A stretch of DNA of 64,000 bases. Source: Bigelowiella natans CCMP2755 (lineage: Eukaryota > Cercozoa > Chlorarachniophyceae). The DNA lies in contig ADNK01000985.1 of NCBI GenBank assembly GCA_000320545.1, forward strand, positions 24,618 to 88,617, read 5' to 3'. This document shows, in pieces, positions 13,317-23,576 of this stretch. The notes under the pieces were generated by a model. The model was not told the origin of the DNA. It saw only the letters and a program-made list of their open reading frames with translations, and did no database searches. Position numbers and translations under genes: made by a program. Numbering within the stretch: position 1 is the stretch's first letter; every line of letters starts with the position of its first letter.

Positions 13317-15192
13317 GTGATTATAGTGGTGATGGTAGTGGTGAATATGATGTGGACAGAAATAAATAATTAATGCTATAATCGATTAAATTTTGGTCGA
13401 TGAAGCAATGTAGCCGTCGGCATATCACAATATTAAGTAATCTAGTGTTTATTTTTGGAAGTTACATTCTTCGTTAAAAGTAGTACTAGTGCGTGTTATG
13501 TTGTTCACTGGCTATTTCCTTAAATAATAGTAATGATAGTTTAACGCATGATCATAACGCTATTAGGATGTCAGCCCGTGCGAACGAAAGAAATTGATAA
13601 TACGGATAGCAGCGACACGTTTCAGGGCAGAATGGAACCCAAAGTCGTTTATAAACTTTCAACAAATCGTGATAAACGATTTACTGTGACTGTAGTTCAG
13701 GCTGATAAGGTAGTATATGTAGTAGAAGTGGTAGTAGTAGTAGTAGTTGCAAACCATGTTGCAATTAGCTTCCTCCTCCCATTATCGTAGTGGTAAGATG
13801 GTGGCCGCAAGCAAGTAAGTAAGTAGTACTACAACTTGTGCACTACTACGTGTCTGATCAGCGATGATGATGATAATGAGGAAGAGGATGATGATGATGA
13901 TAAGATATATTATTCTTGTTTTTATTCTATTGATGGCAATATAATAAATAAAAAAAAAAATAATAATAATAATAATAATAGGGAACGTTCATATTGGAAA
14001 GTGTAAAAAGCGTAAGAATAAAATATTTTTACCATTCTTCGGATCCACTGAGCCCTGAGAGTGTTGATGAGGACTCGGTACTTAATATTGTTTTAGTAAT
14101 ACTACTAGCTTCATTCAACAACAAATGATTTGATGCTCAGACCAGCACACAACTTTCTCCTTATTCTGTTCCTTCTACACTACTTTAGTATTTTCCTTCT
14201 CCATATGTAGTATTCTTCTGCTTCATAATTGCCACCCTGTAATCATCATCATAATACATCTCTAGTTACCGATCAAAAAGCAACAAGTACTACCAAGGCA
14301 AAAACTATTGCACTGTGAGGTGGGTTCATCATCTTCTCCCTATTCGCTTGTGTATGTTTTGTGTAAGTTTGTGTTGTGTGTGAAATCACACTGATTGCTT
14401 ATAAGAATAACAAAATGATGATGATAATGATGATGATGATGATGATGATGATCGTATACATGAAAAAGTATTTACGAAGTTGTTGTTATTGTTCTTGTTC
14501 TCGTTTGTTGTTCTTCTTTTTGTTGTTGTTCTTTTTGACTAGATGGAATGGAGCAAGGAGTTGGTCGGGCACGAAATGCTTTCGACTCCCAGTGAACACG
14601 GAGACCGTGTAGTGTTCATGCTGGAAATCGAAATGTAGTACACTATTATGTTTTGTCATAATCTTGTGATAAGTACTACTGCAGTCCAACCCTCCCTGGA
14701 CATTCAATTATGATTAATCATAATAAAAAAAAACCCAACAACAACAACAACATATCGCTGTTTGTTCTCCCCCTTCCTTACGCTGTAAAATGATTATTTG
14801 ATGATCAGGTTCATTCGAGATGCAACCACAACCATAAGAATAGAGTATCCGATCGTCGCCAAGATCTATAAAAAGCCACACACGGTTGCTTGCTTCTCTT
14901 CTTATTTCTCACAGTACAATTCAGATATCAGCTCTGTCTACCCTCTTTTCACGTTTCATCTTCTCCTGATCACCCCACCCACCCCCCTCTTCTCTTTCTC
15001 TCTCGATCTTGATTAGGTTGAGAGAAAGCATTTGACATCCCGTCTGCACCAATTGGGAGGGCATTTCAGGCTCACCAGAAATCTTGAGGTACTTACAACT
15101 ACAAGTTATAATATGATCAATAGCGAGTAAATACTACCTTGTGATGATGGTGATGATGACGACGATGATGATGATGATGATGATGCCAGTTG

Positions 15193-15227
<35 letters not shown>

Positions 15228-16180
15228 TTCTACGGTCAGAATGAACTTCATCCTCACTCAATCATCTTCCAAACACATTCCTCCCCCTCCTCAACGCTGA
15301 CTTGTCTCTCCAATTTTCTTCTTTTTAGGCTAACGCTATATCTGGTTTGCTGACGAAAAATGCAAACCGATTGAGGCAAATGGAGGAACCTTTACAGGAA
15401 GAGTATCAGAGACAACATAAAGGTATAATAATAATATTGATAGTGGGATTAAAATAAAACGATAATGAAGATTAGAGACCATCAACGTGTTATATATGCG
15501 TGACTACAACAAATAAATAGTAATGGACAGTAGGAGTACTACATACCAAATGATCATTCATGGTGATATTGATATGTTTTTTGTTTATAAATTTTCTAAA
15601 ATTAATATGAATAATAGCATTTATGGAGTCACTATCGGAGCCAAATATGCGCGACGAGGCCGACGTCATTTTCAAGTATCTTGAGAAGAAATCTGCCCCA
15701 GGTCGTAGAATATATATTGTGATACAGATGATACTCCTGTATTCTGCTGCATTGTGTCGTGTATTGTTGCATCGTATCTTTCATATTCCTCATCGTCATC
15801 ATATTAAATGAGGATAAAGTATTATCCAAGGTGTAGTAGTAGTAGTAGTAGTAGTTGTAGGTAGTTTCCGCCATACCATTTACTACATAAGAATAGAGTG
15901 TATAACAAGGGGTAAAATTATCGACGATTACGACGACGACGACGACTGTTTTTGTGGAGAATTCGTCTGTATTACATATAGTTTTGATGATCAAGTCTCA
16001 TCGAAATCGAAATCAGTAAATTTTTCATTCAATACGTGATGACAAGATAACTACTACAATTTGGGTCAACAGATTAGTCGCCTATTTGTCACTAATCTTC
16101 TGTTATTGTTTATCATAATTAGACACCCCAAAAGGAGCGGAACGGAAAACACACCTCAGGAGGGGGTAATGATGTGTTAT

Positions 16181-16220
<40 letters not shown>

Positions 16221-16453
16221 AGTAGATATTTATCCTAACCCTTACACTTTCCCAGCAATTACGGCTGTGTTTGTTTGCTATCTACCTTTGATTTATTCTT
16301 GTCCTCTAGTCATCATAAATTAATTGAGCTGCTACTGCTGTTTCATCATGTCAGATCTTCATATCTAAGCGGAAATCTGAGCAACTCTATTTTGCCCATT
16401 ACCATAGTACCAGAATCTAATGAGGAGGTATGTAACAGGAACAAACGAACAAC

Positions 16454-16488
<35 letters not shown>

Positions 16489-16938
16489 GGTTTATGGAGC
16501 TCTACTGTACATGATAACTCCAGCGTTTTTAATATTTGAGATAGAGAATATAGAAGAATATAGAGGAGAAGAAGAAGGATTGTGTTCGATGCTGCAAGTG
16601 TTTAGACGAAGAAGAAAAAGAAAATCAACTCAATACTGAAATTGGAAAATAAAAGCAACATTAAATCAATTTAAACTAGCGTCAAGATACATGAGTAGAA
16701 TAAATTCAAAAATTAAATAAACACAATAGATATCTTCTTTGACGGAGTGTATAAATAATCCATACTCCTTCTTCCTTCCTTTCTCAAGGTCGTATTTAGG
16801 GAAGGATTTTTGCACAAAAAGGAGACTTTCGGATCTTTCAAGCGATATTTCTTCGTGCTGCAACCGCCACACTTATACTACTACAAAACCAAGGAGGATG
16901 GTAATAATGGCATTCATTCACAAAATTGGTCGGACATG

Positions 16939-16975
<37 letters not shown>

Positions 16976-17177
16976 TATAATATTATATATATATATATAT
17001 ATATATTTAGGCAAAGCCATCGGTCACATAAATCTTATAGATGCAAGTGTAGAGCGTGTAACAAACAACTCCAGGCATCCGTTTGCTTTCAAAATTTCAG
17101 AGGATAAAATTACGTGGATTTTGTCTGCAAACAATGAAAAAGAGATGCAAGAGTGGATGGAAGCTTTAGAATCGTGA
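449..17177 (+). CDS. Kinesin-3-like motor protein with FHA, SH3-like, PDZ-like, ankyrin and PH domains
   Basis: A plus-end microtubule motor of the KIF1/KIF13 (kinesin-3) type, expected to move membrane cargo or act in the flagellum. It starts at ATG 449 ([15 protein letters not shown], the usual kinesin opening) and ends at TGA 17175-17177 after a PH domain. Clear early exons include 449-492, 587-626, 735-787, 851-922, 982-1067, 1134-1169, 1276-1315, 1381-1445, 1498-1542, 1639-1733, 1817-1867, 1941-2051, 2394-2491 and 2629-2747, with consistent phases. The domain order is motor, FHA, neck/coil, SH3-like, coiled coil, PDZ-like, ankyrin, KIF1/KIF13-like beta segments, PH. Continuity past the stalk is supported because phases match across the PDZ/ankyrin junction (11126|11256), through the ankyrin exons into a segment with kinesin-3 resemblance (12452-12548), and because kinesin-3 proteins commonly end in PH. 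Exons between about 5.9 and 8.9 kb and 12.7-16.7 kb are less certain. Two adjacent genes remain possible but less likely. Confidence 0.8.
3036..4252 (+). other. Neck coil and FHA domain exons of the kinesin
   Basis: The exon at 3036-3283 encodes a charged coiled-coil neck (about 80 residues) right after the motor, as in kinesin-3. The exon from 3529 begins with [16 protein letters not shown] and continues to a tyrosine-lysine-rich strand, matching the opening of the KIF1-type FHA domain, where PHLVNLNEDP is usual. Exons at 3768-3889 and 4013-4122 carry EPEHCYV, a short NG turn and [10 protein letters not shown], the typical late FHA strands. FHA domains bind phosphothreonine peptides. In kinesin-3 this one packs on the neck and regulates dimerisation. 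Confidence 0.85.
4469..5216 (+). other. Stalk coiled coil with KIF1-type post-FHA segment
   Basis: The exon 4469-4601 is almost pure charged helix ([10 protein letters not shown] and similar), followed by a short exon at 4679-4715. The exon starting at 4910 (acceptor after a long CTT tract) reads [20 protein letters not shown]. This resembles the conserved KIF1/KIF13 helix in which a short hydrophobic stretch precedes VNEANAI. A following exon near 5133-5215 ([11 protein letters not shown]) continues the pattern of KIF1 beta strands. The assignment rests on motif resemblance read by eye. Confidence 0.65.
5262..5355. repeat. (TA)n and (TG)n compound microsatellite
   Basis: TA units at 5262-5298 and TG units at 5325-5355 in the intron before the SH3-like exon of the kinesin gene. 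Confidence 0.92.
5459..5879 (+). other. SH3-like domain exons inside the kinesin
   Basis: Exon 5459-5562 encodes [16 protein letters not shown] followed by an acidic stretch and DILHV. A short exon begins with W at 5671. The exon 5763-5879 encodes [19 protein letters not shown]. In order these are the hallmarks of an SH3 fold: the ALYDY-like strand, the acidic RT/n-Src region, a tryptophan after the n-Src loop, and the G-W/Y-I-P-S-N-Y-V/I ending. SH3 domains bind proline-rich peptides. I do not know of this domain in animal KIF1 or KIF13 proteins, so it may be a lineage-specific adaptor. Confidence 0.65.
6981..7070 (+). repeat. 45-bp tandem duplication
   Basis: Two copies of a 45-bp unit (6981-7025 and 7026-7070) differ at one base. 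The unit is a multiple of three and each copy ends in a pyrimidine stretch plus CAG, so the duplication copies a potential splice acceptor. On the + strand both copies are open in the same frame (LLVNLSEQL repeated). Whether it is coding is unknown. Confidence 0.85.
7575..7979. repeat. (GA)n, (TC)n, (CA)n and (CCT)n microsatellites
   Basis: GA at 7575-7608, TC at 7771-7809, CA at 7816-7848 and CCT at 7941-7979. The TC-CA pair and the CCT run share one kinesin intron, and the CCT run ends about 16 bases before the exon acceptor at 7995, where it can act as the polypyrimidine tract. Confidence 0.9.
8692..8925. repeat. (TA)n and (CT)n microsatellites before a kinesin exon
   Basis: TA at 8692-8719 and a long CT run at about 8874-8911. 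The CT run leads through CGCTCGCTCGCTTTCTCAG straight into the coiled-coil exon at 8931, so it is the acceptor's polypyrimidine tract. Confidence 0.88.
8931..11126 (+). other. Coiled coil and PDZ-like domain exons of the kinesin
   Basis: Exons from 8931 to about 9130, 9319-9442, 9861-9942 and from 10101 encode long K/E/Q/R-rich helices that should form a dimeric coiled coil. An alanine run and a proline/threonine-rich linker follow (10185-10410). Residues encoded by 10428-10619 read [19 protein letters not shown] and later GAPITLVFE, the pattern of a PDZ or PDZ-like fold (glycine-rich loop, beta strand, A-x-x-x-G-V-x-x-G turn, closing hydrophobic strand). About 100 more residues ([14 protein letters not shown] and onward, with FIVIERL and WVFALDP) look like another small beta domain of unknown type. 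Confidence 0.6.
9956..10036. repeat. (TAG)n repeats after a donor site
   Basis: Two TAG/GTA triplet runs (9956-9988 and 10006-10036) follow closely after the splice donor at 9943 in the kinesin gene. Confidence 0.85.
11256..11953 (+). other. Ankyrin-repeat exons
   Basis: Three in-phase exons, 11256-11486, 11608-11760 and 11896-11953, encode about three and a half ankyrin repeats. The signatures are [53 protein letters not shown] and TPLHYAF. The first exon joins in phase 0 to the PDZ-containing exon at 11126. The last joins through a split glycine codon to an exon starting near 12215 ([11 protein letters not shown]). Ankyrin repeats are protein-binding scaffolds. Their presence within a kinesin-3 tail is unusual. 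Confidence 0.8.
11979..12045. repeat. (TA)n-(TG)n compound microsatellite
   Basis: TA at 11979-12012 and TG at 12015-12045, in the intron following the last ankyrin exon. Confidence 0.92.
12215..15700 (+). other. KIF1/KIF13-like beta segments and helical tail
   Basis: Exon 12452-12548 reads [20 protein letters not shown], resembling the kinesin-3 motif in which a residue pair of the F-L type precedes an x-L-x-F/I-E-V-W/Y strand. Exon 12701-13259 is helical and rich in acidic and basic residues. Exons ending at 13709 ([11 protein letters not shown]), starting at 13981 ([17 protein letters not shown]), at 14543-14635, at 14809-14865, at 15018-15088 and 15328-15422 carry further beta strands and a helix ([16 protein letters not shown]). 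This arrangement recalls the region after the stalk of KIF13 proteins. Boundaries after 14.6 kb are approximate. Confidence 0.5.
16183..16217. repeat. (TG)n microsatellite
   Basis: About 17 TG units in an intron of the kinesin gene upstream of the PH exons. Confidence 0.9.
16789..17177 (+). other. C-terminal PH domain exons
   Basis: Exons 16789-16900 and 17011-17177 join through a split glycine codon. They encode a full pleckstrin-homology domain: [46 protein letters not shown] and the closing helix with the invariant tryptophan ([10 protein letters not shown]). PH domains bind phosphoinositides. In KIF1-type kinesins the C-terminal PH domain tethers synaptic or other vesicles. The stop codon follows directly after the helix. 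The intron between the exons contains a (CA)n-(TA)n compound microsatellite. Confidence 0.88.
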
Positions 17178-19366
17178 ATCAACTCATGTGATGACCGAAG
17201 TGTTCCACCTCATTTTTATCCTAATTTCATACTTTAATATATCATCTTTACTTCACGAAGCAGTCATGCTCAGTTTGCAGTATCTGTTGTTTGTGTGCGC
17301 GCGTGTGTGTGTGTGTGTGTGTCGTGTCATCCGTACACATGCTAGCGCATGCAACGGGCTGGTAACATACACATATCTAGATATAGCATAGATTATTATT
17401 GCACATTGTGTAACAGACAGCAAGCAGCTGATGCCTAAACGCTACGCACAGTGGCCACGATCACCGCCAAACTATCCAATACTAGCTAGCTACTAGCTAG
17501 CTAGCGAGCTCCATGAAACGCAAATCTACATGAAAGCTTTGCACACGTAGCGTCATTTATCACAATAGCTCCACCTACGTACTTGGGCTGAAGCATGTCA
17601 TATTGTTATGAAATCACAAGCGAGCATTATACATGCTATACATTCCAACTTGTTTTGTCAGTACGGCACACACGACATATGACTAGACAATTTGCATGCT
17701 ACCTAGCTAGCATGCGCAAAATAGATATTTTACTAGAAATCTTTACAACCTATTATACACAAGTGTTCAAGCTACATACTAGCACATCTAGATTCTTAGC
17801 ATCGACCATCTAGCCATCTAAGCCATATTTTAAATCATATTACAAGCTCCTGGAAGTAGGAAATACATGACGGCTTTCATCCCCGCCATTAAGAGTCTCT
17901 TTACAGGACGAAAATAATGAAGGCTGCCCAAAGTTTGTGCTGCGGATTACAACCTTTTTCTCCTCCTGACGTATCAAGATGCACCAATCAACATGTTGAT
18001 GCTTGCACATTCACATTTCATGCTGTGAAATTTACCTTGCCCCTTATTTCCTTCTAAACAAGAAATTATTCTTACACACTTAAAAAGAAATTTTGTTGTT
18101 TGTGCTCATACATTATATTGGGGGTATGCTTTTCTGCGCTACTACGTATTGTATAGGAGACTACAATAAAGTATCGACCTGCAGGCGTCCAAGAATTATG
18201 TTAAGCTCAGAATTTTGAAGAAAGGATATGCGGTAGTGAATTTCCGTCACAGAGATCCCGGGGAAGCATAACACCTATAGATCAGTATTATTGTTCATAT
18301 AGCATAGGAACAGCTTATCCTTGCTAATTATCATTGGAGGGGTGCATATTTTACAATGAGAAGAGGGATTCGTAGCAACTCAATACCAAATTTGCGTTTT
18401 CCTTTTTTGCATAACGACATCAATTTATTACCAGAGATAAGATAGCATGCCGAGTTTTTGCCAGCACTTCTTCATTCATCTACGAAACATATATTTAACA
18501 CATACACACACATGCACAAATACACACACGATGTATAGAAATATATATCAAAACAATTCAATACAGTTGCAACAGAATGACAGTTTAGCTAACTTCCCAA
18601 CTTGCTCAGTAACATACAGACGAACATGCACTCAACTACACATAGTTTTACTTAGCATCCATACACATTCAAAGCATGAAATGAGACATTCCAAATTGAC
18701 AGAATGGCCAACATACCGCTATATGGCAATCACGGGTAAGAATGTTCCAAGAACGCACGGGAACCTTAACACTCTGCAGCAGTGAGAAAGTAAAAGAAAA
18801 GAACAGAACAGAAACGGAAAAGAAAGCAAGCAATAAAAACATGTCAACAATGAAATTCGTTACAATAGGGATATAGTGTTAGAGGAGAGGACAAAGTGTA
18901 AGAAGGACACAGTAAATCTGGTGCATGCAACGATGTATTTTAAAATTTCTGACACAAAGTCTTTTTGTCGTATGGATATCCATCCAAGACATCACTCCTT
19001 GCACCAAGTGAAGGAAGGTGATTTATATTTACGCTTTAAGGGAATAATCGTTTATCTTCAAATCGTTCTATTACTGAGCACATAGCACATAATAAGGTGG
19101 TGTGTTTGTTGTACAACCGAAGCTTGTAGTCTAAGGGTCCATATGTCACTATGTTTATAGGAGACAAAAGCGTCGTACGAAACTGATCATGAAGAGAAGA
19201 AGAAAAATAAGATGATGGCAAAGAATACAAAATGTGAGAAGAAGAGGAGGGGACAAGCAAGAGTGGAATAGAAGTGACTATACTTAATGATAGCAGTCGA
19301 TAGGTCATGCCATCTCATTTATGAATCACAACAACAAGAACAACAACAATAACAACATAAAGAAGA
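17178..19366. other. Intergenic region between kinesin and TFIIIC-like gene
   Basis: No convincing gene. 17450-17830 is rich in the palindromes CTAGCTAG and GCATGC. Between 17904 and 18271 there are two or three short AG/GT-bounded stretches open on the + strand (for example KNYVKLRILKKGYAVVNF at about 18188-18270 ending in TAA), which could be the end of a small gene, but no family is recognised. 18400-19350 is A/T-rich with scattered CACA runs. Confidence 0.35.
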
Positions 19367-19396
19367 TTATTTGTGTGGCTTGTATTTCCGGTGAGT

Positions 19397-19434
<38 letters not shown>

Positions 19435-19781
19435 CTCCAAGTGTAAACTTCTTCCAGCACCACCGCGGCTCTCTCTCATTAACAACCAAAAAAATTAAAC
19501 AACCTGCAAATATGCGCCGACGTCTCTCCAATTCCTCGAGAATTAAGCGAAGAATCTCTTTGCTCTTTCTTCTTCTCTGCATCGTCGTATGTGCTGCTTC
19601 GATCATAATAGCACTGCTGTGTATATTATCACCTTCTGATGGCTGTTTGGTTTCTGCTGCTGATCTTTTATATCTACCATCATCATTAGCACCATACTCC
19701 TGTTTCTCCTCCTCCTCCTCCTCGATTTTATAGTCGTTTTTGATGGTGATATTCTTCTTGTTCTTGCTCTCGTTGATTTCC

Positions 19782-19814
<33 letters not shown>

Positions 19815-22169
19815 TTTTCCTTCCTCAGCAACAGCAATCGATGCACCATTTCTAAGAGTTGACCGAAGCGTGCTCCGCTCTCTCCCTGTTGTTTGAGAAG
19901 AAAAATGATAATAAAACCGTGAGGTACTGTTCATAAGACAGTGGTGCGTATGTATTTGAGAAGTTGTAGCATCCCACACTGTTTGTTATTTCTAATCACT
20001 TTCTCCCTCAATTTGAGCTCCTCTTCGCCTCCACCTCTCCCCCCTCCTCAGGTATACATACACTATTTGTTTCTGGGCTACTATTTAAGATTGAAGTATT
20101 GATTCTCGTCTTGTTGTCATCCATCATCATCATCATCGTCGTCGTTGTCTTTCACTCACCGCAGCTTCGATGACACATTCTACTTTTGCAACGAGAAGAT
20201 CGTGATGTTGTTTGTAGTTGGAGGGAGGTGAGGAGGGCGACGAGGAAGAGAGAGCCAACAAATCGGATGAAGAAGATGATAATAATGATGATGATGATGA
20301 TGATGATGATTGTGACAAATGCTGCAACGATGATAACAAAGACGAGGAAGCTGCAATCTGGACTGAGGCCTCAAGAGCAGCCGATCTTGCCTTTGGTAAG
20401 ATACGCAAGTGGTGAAACGTGCAGAATTGACATTCATTCCACACGAACATATCCTTCTCATCATCATCATCGTCATCATCATCATCATCATCATCACTTG
20501 AAGAACAAACAACCAAGAAACTAGCCAACCTACCGCTTGATCTTCATTGGAAAGCTTCTTTAACCCACCAGAATACTCTAAAGCTGGAATCACGTCGAAT
20601 CTTCCCTCAGCTGCCATACCAAAAAATCCTGCCAACTCGCCCTGTTGTGGATGGTGATAGAGAGATAGATTATATTTTATCGATGATACTTTTTGTCAAG
20701 AATCATCATATGATGACTGCTGTTCTTGCTGTTGGTAATGATGATCGCAGTGGCTAAGTAAAGCTACAATATACAATGAAGAAGGAGAAATATATGAACG
20801 CGATAGCACTAATATGAGTGTAGTAGCAGCAGGATGAGCAAGGCTAGAAAAGGAGAAACCAACCACATCATTATTATTTAATTTCAGTATAAATATCATT
20901 GCGCTCAATTATCTTGCTAGTAGTACTATCACCTTCTGGCTAGTTGAAAGAGGAAGTATGATGTTGCTAAGCTCATCCTCATCCTCCTCCTCCTCCTCCT
21001 CCTCCTCCTCCTCTGCGTTGTCATCATCATTATCGTCGTCATCCTCCTCCTCCTCCTCCTCCTCTTCTCCTTCTTCTTTCATAATTTCTGTCCTTGTTCT
21101 CTCCCACAACTTGCTTTTCTTGGTTTGCGCGCCTTTATCAGTTGTGATGGGCTCTTTCCTAGTTCGCACGCACATAACAACACAGCGTAGCACACAACCG
21201 AGGAGTAGCAATTTCAGAACACAACAACGAAGAAGAAGAAGAAGAATGGTGGTGGTGATGTTGTTGTTTTTGTTGTGACCTCTTTCTGCGCTGGCATGTG
21301 GTGAGCTGCTGCTTGGAATCTTGATGATGATGAATCAGGTTGCTGACCTGGTTTGATCACATCGTACACATCGTTAGTGTCAGCACTCACATCAGTGAAG
21401 AATGTGATCATAGTAAATATAGCGGATTGATGAGAACAATAAAGAGGAGGAGGAGGAGGAAGAAGAAGAAGAAGACTAGGAAATAACAGGAAATCGTAAT
21501 GTCTGATCGATCGAGCAGAGTAATAAGATAAGTTCCAGAAGTATGCTATTACTACTACCTTGCTGCGGTACTTTGATGCCTCTTCAAATAGCGAGTGTGG
21601 GTATGTGCTACAGCGTATACTCTCCTGGATGCCTTTGTGGATCTTTTCACGGAATATGTATAGAGTGTGTGTATATATATATTTCTATATAATGTATGAG
21701 TGATTGATGATGATGATGATGATGATGATGATGTGATGACGACGATGATGACGAGAAAGTACCGAATAACTATTTTGATGTTATCCCCTCAACTACTACG
21801 ATAATACCTTAAATGATCGTCCATCTTCAGATTGGGTTGCTCGAGTTTTGCTAATGTACCTTCTCCGCTGCAGCAAGAGGAAGAAAGAAAGAGAAAGCAA
21901 GCAATATGGATATTCCAAAATCACAAACGATCGCATATATCGTAGTACCATAGAAACACACACCACCTACACGCATATGAGAGAAAGGTCATCACGATTG
22001 TCATCATCGACATCATTTTAATGTTTATCTAACCCTATCATTATTTATTATTATTATTTATTACTATTATTATTATTATTCTCACGTGCAATTGTGCCAA
22101 GGCAGCTGTCATTTCTTCTGATGTAAATTGCTCCAGAATTAGACTCGCTGCAGGCTTGTGATACCTGTG

Positions 22170-22204
<35 letters not shown>

Positions 22205-23543
22205 TACCATCATCATCGTAATAATAAGAGGGAGCCTGACATTTGTCATCATTCTCTCGTCATCATAGAATCGATTAATCAATCAATCAATCAATCAATT
22301 AATCTATCTATATGCATGGATATAACTAGCGCTGTACGCTAGAGAACGTTGATGCATCAAGAGAATGCGGGTGTCGTGATTTCTAAATAGTATTGGTATA
22401 GCAGCGTTTTGTCGTTATTGAGCGCTCCTTTCCCCGCTCATCACAGTCATCATTATCGTCACCATTACTATCCACACTACTCACGTCTCCTCACCTTGTG
22501 GCATCTTGGAAAACAACAACTTTTAGCATGTTTGCTGCTGCCTCGATTCTGCTCGCATGTGCTCTTTGACGAGACGCCTCTGCAACCTCAGCTAAGGCTG
22601 CTCTTACAATCTCGTCTTCTTTCACCGCCAAATCCTTCTCTTCCTCCCCCCCCGCCTCTGCCCCTCCTTGTTTCTCTCTCTGCTGTCCGCATTTTGTCAC
22701 CACGTCTTTCATCCCCCCCTTTTCCTTAGAAGCGGAAGTCTTAGAAGCAGAAGTTTTAGGGGGGGGCGGTATACTGGAGGGAGGCGGGTGAGGGATTATA
22801 TGGTGGCCTGAAAACAGATGAAAAACAATGTATTTACATGATTATTATGGAGAAACAAGGAGGAGAAGAAAGAAAGGAAATGAAGAAGCGAATGATGATA
22901 AAATGGAGTGTGAATATGTTTATGCGGTCAATCACAAGACACTTTCTCGGATTATTAACATGCTTAATCTTCTTATTTACATTAATGTCTATTGCCGCGA
23001 TGTTAACTAGTAGGTTTATTTGCATCATACCATGGCCGATTACAGCTTGGTGGTGGGAGAGGACATTGAGAGTATTACGAAGTGCCTTTCTATTATTCGT
23101 TGCACGTGCTATGCGTGTGACCCTGTGTGCGGTCTCCTTCTCTTCTAGCTCTAAAGCGGCCGAAATGAAGGATACTGCTGATTTGTTTGTGACTCCACTG
23201 TACCCGGCTTTTAACCACAAATTATACCTAGTCATGATGATCAGAGAGACAACAGAGAGATAGACGATGATGATGATGATGATGATTGATGATGATAGTC
23301 ATGGTGACAAAAATGCTGTTTGTCTCAGTCGTAGCAACTGCATGTTCTCGCCAACAAGCAGCGCCTATTCGATTCTCTCCTGTCTCCCGACGTGCAAACA
23401 AACACACACACACGCAAACACACTTACACGCATACAGGCAATGCTTTGTGATCGTAGGAAGTGGCAAAAATGAGATCAATATCATATAAAGTAGATTAAA
23501 CAGAGAAAGACAGTACATGCGGGTAAACACGTCGTCCAAAGCA

Positions 23544-23576
<33 letters not shown>

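Noticed and set aside
15141-15235. Long open frames of Met/Asp/His repeats (for example at 15141, 20180, 21000, 23540)
   Set aside because: These are ATG/GAT/CAT microsatellites read in all frames. They fall inside introns or low-complexity linkers and do not support separate genes.
22190-22215. (CAT)n and similar short direct repeats considered as a CRISPR array
   Set aside because: They are simple tandem triplets without unique spacers, in an intron-rich nuclear genome.
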